Shown here piece after piece: positions 58,706 to 64,000 of a stretch of DNA of 64,000 nt. The position numbers were made by a program, and so were the translations under genes. Each line of letters starts with the position of its first letter. The first letter of the stretch is position 1. The DNA is from Chamaecyparis obtusa (taxonomy: Eukaryota; Streptophyta; Pinopsida; Cupressales; Cupressaceae), in contig BSBK01003563.1 in the NCBI GenBank assembly GCA_027943335.1, forward strand, positions 131,501 to 195,500, given 5' to 3'. The notes beneath the pieces were generated by a model, which saw only the letters and a program-made list of their open reading frames with translations, was not told the origin of the DNA and did not search any database.

Positions 58706-61282
58706 AGATCATGTTCAGTTTTACTCTAGTTCTCACAAATCTTCTGATGTTTTGGATCTTATTCATTCTGATGTATTTGGTCCTGTAAAAGTTCCTTCAA
58801 TCTCCAAGTCTATATTTTTTGTATCTTTCATAGATGATTACAGTAGAAGGATGTGGATTTATTTCCTTAAAAGTAAGACACAAGTCTTTAGTCGGTTCAA
58901 GGAATTTAAAGCTCTTGTAGAGAATCAGACTAGTAAGAAGATTAAGTGTGTGAGAATTGACAATGGTGGTGAGTTTTGCTCAATAGAGTTTGAACAGTTC
59001 TGTAAAGAACAAGGTATCGAGAGGCATAAGACAACTCCTTATACCCCACAGCAAAATGGATTTGCAGAGAGAATGAACAGGACACTGATGGAGAAGGCTA
59101 GGAGTATGCTTAGTGGAGCTGGTTTAGAATAAAGGTTTTGGGCCGAAGCTATGGCCACTGCTTCCTATCTGGTTAATAGATCTCCTACATCAGCCCTTGT
59201 TGGTAAGACACCCATGGAGGTGTGGTCTAGTAAGAAGCCTTCAATTAGACATCTTTGTGTTTTTGGTTGTGAAGCTTATGCACATGTTCCAAAGGAGAAA
59301 AGATCTAAGTTGGAAAACAAAGCTGTTAAATGTATTTTCATCGGATACAGTGCTGGTGTGAAAGGATACAAGCTTTGGGATCCTGTGACTAGTAAGGTGT
59401 TGTATAGTAGAAATGTTATTTTTAGAGAGCTAACCTCTTCTCCTATTGTGCTACAACCAGATGAAAAAGAAAAGGAAAAAGATGTTGTTCAGTTGCCTCC
59501 TACCCCTGAGAAGACTGAACGGAGAAACCATGTTAGGCCTAATGATGAGGAGAGCTCTAGCAGCTCTGATAGTTCAAAATAAGAGGAAGAACAACCTCAA
59601 CCGCAGCCCTTGAGGAGATCCATGAGAGAAAGAAAGAAACCAGAAAGGTTTGGTTATTCTATGTTAGATTCCAGTTGTGCCTTTGCTTTGATTACTAACA
59701 CTGATGAGCCTAGATCTGTGAAAGAGGCTTTGGGCATGGAAGATGTAGGTTCCTAGATTGAGGCTATGAATGATGAGATGGCTTCATTGGAGAAAAACAA
59801 AACTTGGGACCTTGTACCTTTTCCTAAAGGGAGAAAATCTGTTGGCTGTAAATGGGTGTTCGAGAAGAAACTCTGTGCAGATGGCAGTGTTGAAAGGTAT
59901 AAAGCTAGATTGGTTGCAAAGGGGTATTCATAGGTAGAGGGAATAGATTATGGTGAAATATTCTCTCCTATTACAAAGTTGACATCCATTAGATTTTTGT
60001 TATCTCTTGCTGCATCATATGATTTAGAGATAGAACAGATGGATGTGAAGACAACTTTCCTTCATGGTGATTTGGAGGAAGAGATTTATATGTCACAGCC
60101 TGAGCACTACATTGTTAAAGGTAAAGAATCCTTTGTTTGTAGATTAAAGAAATCTCTATATGGTTTGAAGCAATCTCCTAGGATGTGGTACCTTAAGTTT
60201 GATGCCTTTGTGTTTTCAATTAGATTTGTAAGATCAAAATCAGATCATTGTGTTTATTTCAGAGTTGAAAATGATCGCCTTCTTATTGTTGCATTATATG
60301 TTGATGATATGTTGCTGTTTGGGAAGGGTAAGGGTATGATTTTTTATTTTAAATCTCATTTGTCAGCACAGTTTGAGATGAAAGATCTTGGGGTAGCTAG
60401 GTACATCTTGGGTATGGAAATCAGTACAGAGAGGTCTAACAGAAAACTTTGGTTGAGTCAAAGTAAGTATGTGAAGTCTGTGTTGGATAGGTTCAGCATG
60501 GCAGATTGTAGACCACTATGTGTTCCTATTTCTATGGGAACAAAATTATCTATAGATGATTGTCCAAAATCTCCTAGTGAGGTGGAGGACATGAGTAGAG
60601 TACCTTATGCTAGTGTAGTTGGTAGTCTTATGTATGCTATGGTCTGTACTAGACCAGACATTACCCAAGTAGTGGGAGTCTTGAGTCGGTTTATGGCTAA
60701 TCTTGGACGGGTACATTGGGATGCAGTTAAGCGAGTATTCAGATATTTGAGGGGTACATCAGATTACTCCATATGTTATCATGGTAACTCTTTTGGATCT
60801 TCGCATTCAGTTTGTATTCGTGGGTTTGTGGATTCAGATTGGGTAGGTGATATTGACAACAGGAGATCCACCAATGCATATGTGTTCACTATGTTTGGTG
60901 GTGCCATTAGTTGGATGAGTAAGCGACAACCTGTGGTTGCTTTGTCCACTACAAAAGCTGAGTACATGGCTGCTATTCATGCTTGTAAAGAATCTATTTG
61001 GCTTAGAAGATTGTGTTCTGATGTTGGTGTTGATGCAGAATAGATTACTATTTGGTGTGATAGTCAGAGCACTATTTGCCTTGCAAAGAATCCAACTTTC
61101 CATGCCAGAACGAAGCACATTGATGTGCAGTTTCACTTTGTGAGAGATATGGTGGAAGATGGAAAGGTAAATTTGGAGAATGTAGATACTGTAAAGAATG
61201 TTGTAGATGCATTAAAAAAATTAGTGGGCACTGAGAATTTTAGATGGTGTTCGGAGTCTATGGGCCTTTTGGCCTATAGCGG
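58706..61282 (+). pseudogene. Element H: copia integrase, reverse transcriptase and RNase H
   Basis: The integrase core has DLIHSDVFGPV, FIDDYSRRMW, VRIDNGGEF and PQQNGFAERMNR, so the catalytic D, D and E are present. Its C-terminal region is at 59150-59580 (GKTPMEVWSSKKPSIRHL). RT runs from about 59760 with KWVFEKKL, MDVKTTFLHGDL, YGLKQSPRMW and ALYVDDMLLFG near 60300. RNase H shows FVDSDWVGD, STTKAEYMA and IWCDSQSTICLAKNP. Stops at 59130, 59580, 59755, 59931 and 61041 interrupt a single frame. The order INT-RT-RH is diagnostic of Ty1/copia. Confidence 0.9.
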
Positions 61283-61326
61283 TTAAAGTTCTTGTTATGT
61301 TCCTGTTGCTCTTACAAGGTGTTCGA

Positions 61327-61338
61327 CAAGTGGGAGAA
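61327..61338 (+). other. Element H: polypurine tract
   Basis: CAAGTGGGAGAA lies immediately before the TGTTAGG of the 3' LTR, the usual copia plus-strand primer. Confidence 0.8.
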
Positions 61339-62184
61339 TGTTAGGAATAAGGTGTCTCAACCTTGGATAATTCCTATTCTTATTATTTGTTTTGTAAATG
61401 TATTTTTTGAAAATAATGTAATTAAGTGTGAGTGTACATGTCTAGTTGGCATGTTGATGTGTCACTCCACTTGATGTGTTGGCATCTTGTGCGTAAGGAG
61501 ATCATGACTGAAATGGTCATGATGGATTCCTATGATGCGTAAGAACTATTTAAGGAATGTGCTATGATATGTGTAAGAGCATCTTATGACTTGGGCCTAT
61601 TTGGGCACCCAAGAAGAAGTGGTTGTTGTGTGTAAGAGAATATGCCAAAAATAGGTTGGTATGACAGATTCTCTTACACTTCTCTTGTGACCATTATTTT
61701 TGGTGGATTCTATGATAAGTTGTCATAGTCTATTCTAGGGATGGATGCCTATTCTTGGGATTGCATATAACAACTGTGTACATGTGGCTTTGTGCATGGG
61801 TTTTGGTGATTGTGCCTATTTTTGGGTCTAGAGGAGTCTATATATATGATGCTGCTCCTATGGGAGAGATATAATAAAGTTTAAGTCTTGTAGGATTTGT
61901 CTCTCATTTCTTGAAAGAACTTGCATTGCAATTGTATTGTAATCTTTGTGTTGAAAATAATACATTGTGCAGGTTTTGGAGTGCTGGGGTTTTTTACTGA
62001 AAGGTTTTCCCCGGGGTATATCATTGTGTCCTTTTCTATTTTTCTATATGTATGGTATGTGGTTGCAATATCTTTGTTAAAGTAGTTAACGAATCTGAAA
62101 TTGTAAGGATTTATAAGAATTTGCACAATACTCTCCTATAGAGATTAGCATAGGAAGCTGTTTCTGCACCCGAGTTTCCTTACA
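61339..62184 (+). repeat. Element H: 3' LTR (846 bp)
   Basis: TGTTAGGAATAAGG to CGAGTTTCCTTACA. A TATATATA box lies near 61839-61847, and GGTTTTCCCCGGGG, a motif common near the end of copia LTR R regions, near 62005. Confidence 0.9.
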
Positions 62185-62189
62185 ATGGA
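62185..62189. other. Target-site duplication of copia H, right copy (ATGGA)
   Basis: Exact match to 58506-58510. The ATG inside it is an apparent start only and belongs to the interior of E ORF2. Confidence 0.95.
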
Positions 62190-64000
62190 AAGGATAAATA
62201 AACTATATTTGAGACATGTTATTGACAAAGTGAATGAGAATGCTATGTTAGTGATGAAGACATTTCAAAAATTGGTAACCAACAGATCAAGGATTCCACA
62301 GCCACTTGTGGAGAAATATAAATATGATATATGTTTTATGGTTGACATTGACTTTACGTATATTGAAGCAGTGGAGCCTAGAATTGAGTTCATAGACCCT
62401 CTTGGCTATGAGATATCTGAGATAGAAATAGAAGAATATGTTGGCAGGTTACTTAAGTGTAAGTTGGACACTCAGTGTAAAAGGTTTGGAACTTTTGAAG
62501 AGAATTTCAACTCTGTAAAAGCTATAATTGAAGAGAAGCAGTCTAAGAAGAGAGTTGATAGCACAATAAACAAAATATTGAAAGATTCAGGATTAATAGA
62601 GCATGAGTTTTTGGTAGCAAAGAACACAACAATAGCAATCAAAATGAGTGAATAGAAAGAAGTTTTGTCTACCCCACCAATTGCAGTATAGTAGAAAGAA
62701 CCACTTGTGAAGGTGAATGTAGAGGAACTAGAAAAAGAACAAGTAGCAAGTAGGCCTACTGGATCCAGTTCCTCCACACCTAACAAGAGAATGAAAGAAA
62801 GTGATACTAGACCTAGTAAGAGGCAGAAAATTGTGGTGCCACCAGTTCCTAGGAAAGTTGCAGCAATTAAAGATGATGACACTACTTTGGTTAAGAAGAA
62901 AGCTTGGAAACCTAAAGTTGAAAAGATTAATGAGCAGATTATTGAAGATGGAGACTTTACCAGAATGAATAAGTACTATAATATTTATGATTATTTAGAC
63001 AGACTTAACTTGGAGAATGCAATTGTAAAGCACATGGTTTTGGCAAATTAGAAGTTTCATACTATTCAGGGTCAGATACTTGATGACTTGTATAACAAAC
63101 TTGTAAATAGAAAGAAGAGAGCACAAGAAGAAGACACTTCTATCAGAGAGAATCTAGTAAGAAAGATTTTTGATGTGAGAGATGTTGTACACCTAAAGAA
63201 AATATTGAAGGCCTTAAGCACCCATCTAAGAACCAAAAGGAGAACCATTCTAATTATGGGAGGCAGATATGAAGAAGTTAATTCTGATACAGAATAGGCA
63301 ATAATCAAGGTTATGGAAAAAATTGTTGGAGAAAAAGTAGGTGAAGCAGAACAAGAGGATATTCCCTCTCCTCTAGCTATTAGCATTGAAGATGAATCAA
63401 TGAATGTAGAAGGTACACAAGTCACCTTGGATACTGATGACAATGTATTCAAGAATCTAGGAAACATTGTTGACAATTTGGCTCTTGATGAACTAGATAC
63501 AAAAGTAGAGTAGACACAAACCACTATTGAAGAATCTAAAGAAACAGAGGTTCAAGCACCTATTCCTATAAAAGAAGACATCAGTCTTACTCCTAATACT
63601 GGAAAAAAGAAGGAAATTGGATCTTTATTTGAGGATTTAGGAAAAGAAGTTGATGATGATGATCAGTTGGAATTGATCACTTCTTTGAATAAAATTATTG
63701 GCAAGAAAAAGAAAGTAAAGAATCTTGAAGGGAGTCTAAAGGAATTAATTGAGAAGTTACAAAACACTGTAACTACACAAATTATAGAGGCAGACCCTTT
63801 GGAGAAAGCTAAGAAGTTAATGAGCACTTTTGATAATGAATTCACTAACCTATCCGATATTGCAAAAGTGAGATCTCAAGTAGCTTATGAAGCTGCAATG
63901 CTTTTAAATATTAGCTAGAATATCAGGAATGATATTAATAGTCTTGATATCTATATCAAGGACTTGAGGAAGTATTTGGGAATAAGAAAATCTTTGTACA
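62190..64000 (+). pseudogene. Element E ORF2, part after copia H, incomplete at window end
   Basis: The frame continues with RINKLYLRHVIDKVNENAM. IPQPLVEKYKYDICFMV and YIEAVEPRIEFIDP follow, and KRFGTFEENFNSVKAIIE matches the FGTYDEAKVRIEL segment of B ORF2. Later sections are Lys/Glu-rich, with basic clusters (SKRQKIVVPPVPRK near 62820), acidic stretches and helical repeats. Nonsense codons occur at 62653, 62689, 63049, 63295, 63511 and 63916, without a frameshift. It is still open at position 64000. Function unknown. Confidence 0.75.

Larger units (their letters stand above)
58511..62184 (+). mobile_element. Element H: internally deleted Ty1/copia retrotransposon
   Basis: Termini TGTTAGGAAT...TTTCCTTACA and a perfect ATGGA duplication bound the element. 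It keeps only 195 bp of its 5' LTR. It then jumps into integrase, having lost the rest of the LTR, the primer site, gag, protease and the start of integrase. The 3' LTR is complete (846 bp). The shared 195 bp differ at about 7 positions (~3.6%). Confidence 0.9.
54896..64000 (+). mobile_element. Element E: RT-less LTR retroelement related to B, cut by copia H, runs off the window
   Basis: An LTR of about 1 kb, a tRNA-iMet primer site, ORF1 (coiled coil plus four CCHC knuckles) and a very long ORF2 repeat the architecture of element B in the opposite orientation. Copia H interrupts ORF2 with a perfect target duplication. The 3' end, including any 3' LTR, lies outside the window. I see no RT or integrase belonging to E itself. 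Confidence 0.75.

Noticed and set aside
62185..62655. Independent gene starting at the ATG at 62185
   Set aside because: That ATG is the target duplication of copia H; the frame continues from upstream E ORF2.

Overview
The window is about 64 kb of AT-rich nuclear DNA from a large-genome land plant. A gymnosperm-like repeat landscape seems most plausible to me, but the sequence does not prove it. Almost everything is LTR retrotransposon. I see no intact host gene, rRNA, tRNA or bacterial-type feature. All coding regions are decayed, mainly by in-frame nonsense codons and only occasionally by frameshifts.

Left block (1-23.1 kb, everything on the minus strand) is a nested stack. A Ty3/gypsy element D (LTR from 21172, gag, PR, start of RT) is cut inside RT by a Ty1/copia element C (5' LTR 17792-18977, gag, INT, RT, RNase H). 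C is in turn cut near the end of its RNase H by element B (6559-14114, perfect GAAGG target duplication, two 1143-bp LTRs). C resumes at 6553 and reaches its 3' LTR at 6098. Thirty bases into that LTR it is cut by a Tat-like gypsy element A (LTR 3564-6068, gag, PR and an extra RNase H running off the left edge).

Middle block (23.1-28 kb) holds an array of GATC-centred palindromes, a ~1 kb TACATG-type microsatellite, a decayed three-exon gene of unknown family (24743-26601, +), two AT/AC microsatellites and some weak minus-strand exon-like pieces.

Right block (28-64 kb) is a large plus-strand Tat-lineage gypsy element J: LTR, ~2.5 kb leader, gag, PR, RT, RNase H, second RNase H, INT, and a spliced antisense gene with a plant mobile domain. 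J has been cut by a solo LTR F (32529-33951), a nearly intact minus-strand chromovirus G (36526-42906, perfect TCTTG duplication, PBS and chromodomain visible), a 2.9-kb solo LTR I related to the LTR of A (44588-47513), and most likely by element E from ~54.9 kb. E contains an internally deleted copia H (58511-62184, perfect ATGGA duplication).

The most interesting content is the pair B and E. Both have copia-style LTR ends, a tRNA-iMet primer site and two long ORFs: ORF1 (coiled coil plus four or five CCHC knuckles) and ORF2 (about 1,100 codons in B, no recognised function). Neither shows any RT, RNase H or integrase. They look like one family of RT-less, presumably trans-mobilised retroelements with an uncharacterised large second protein. 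A second theme is that several LTR families here carry their own iterated short palindrome or hairpin array.
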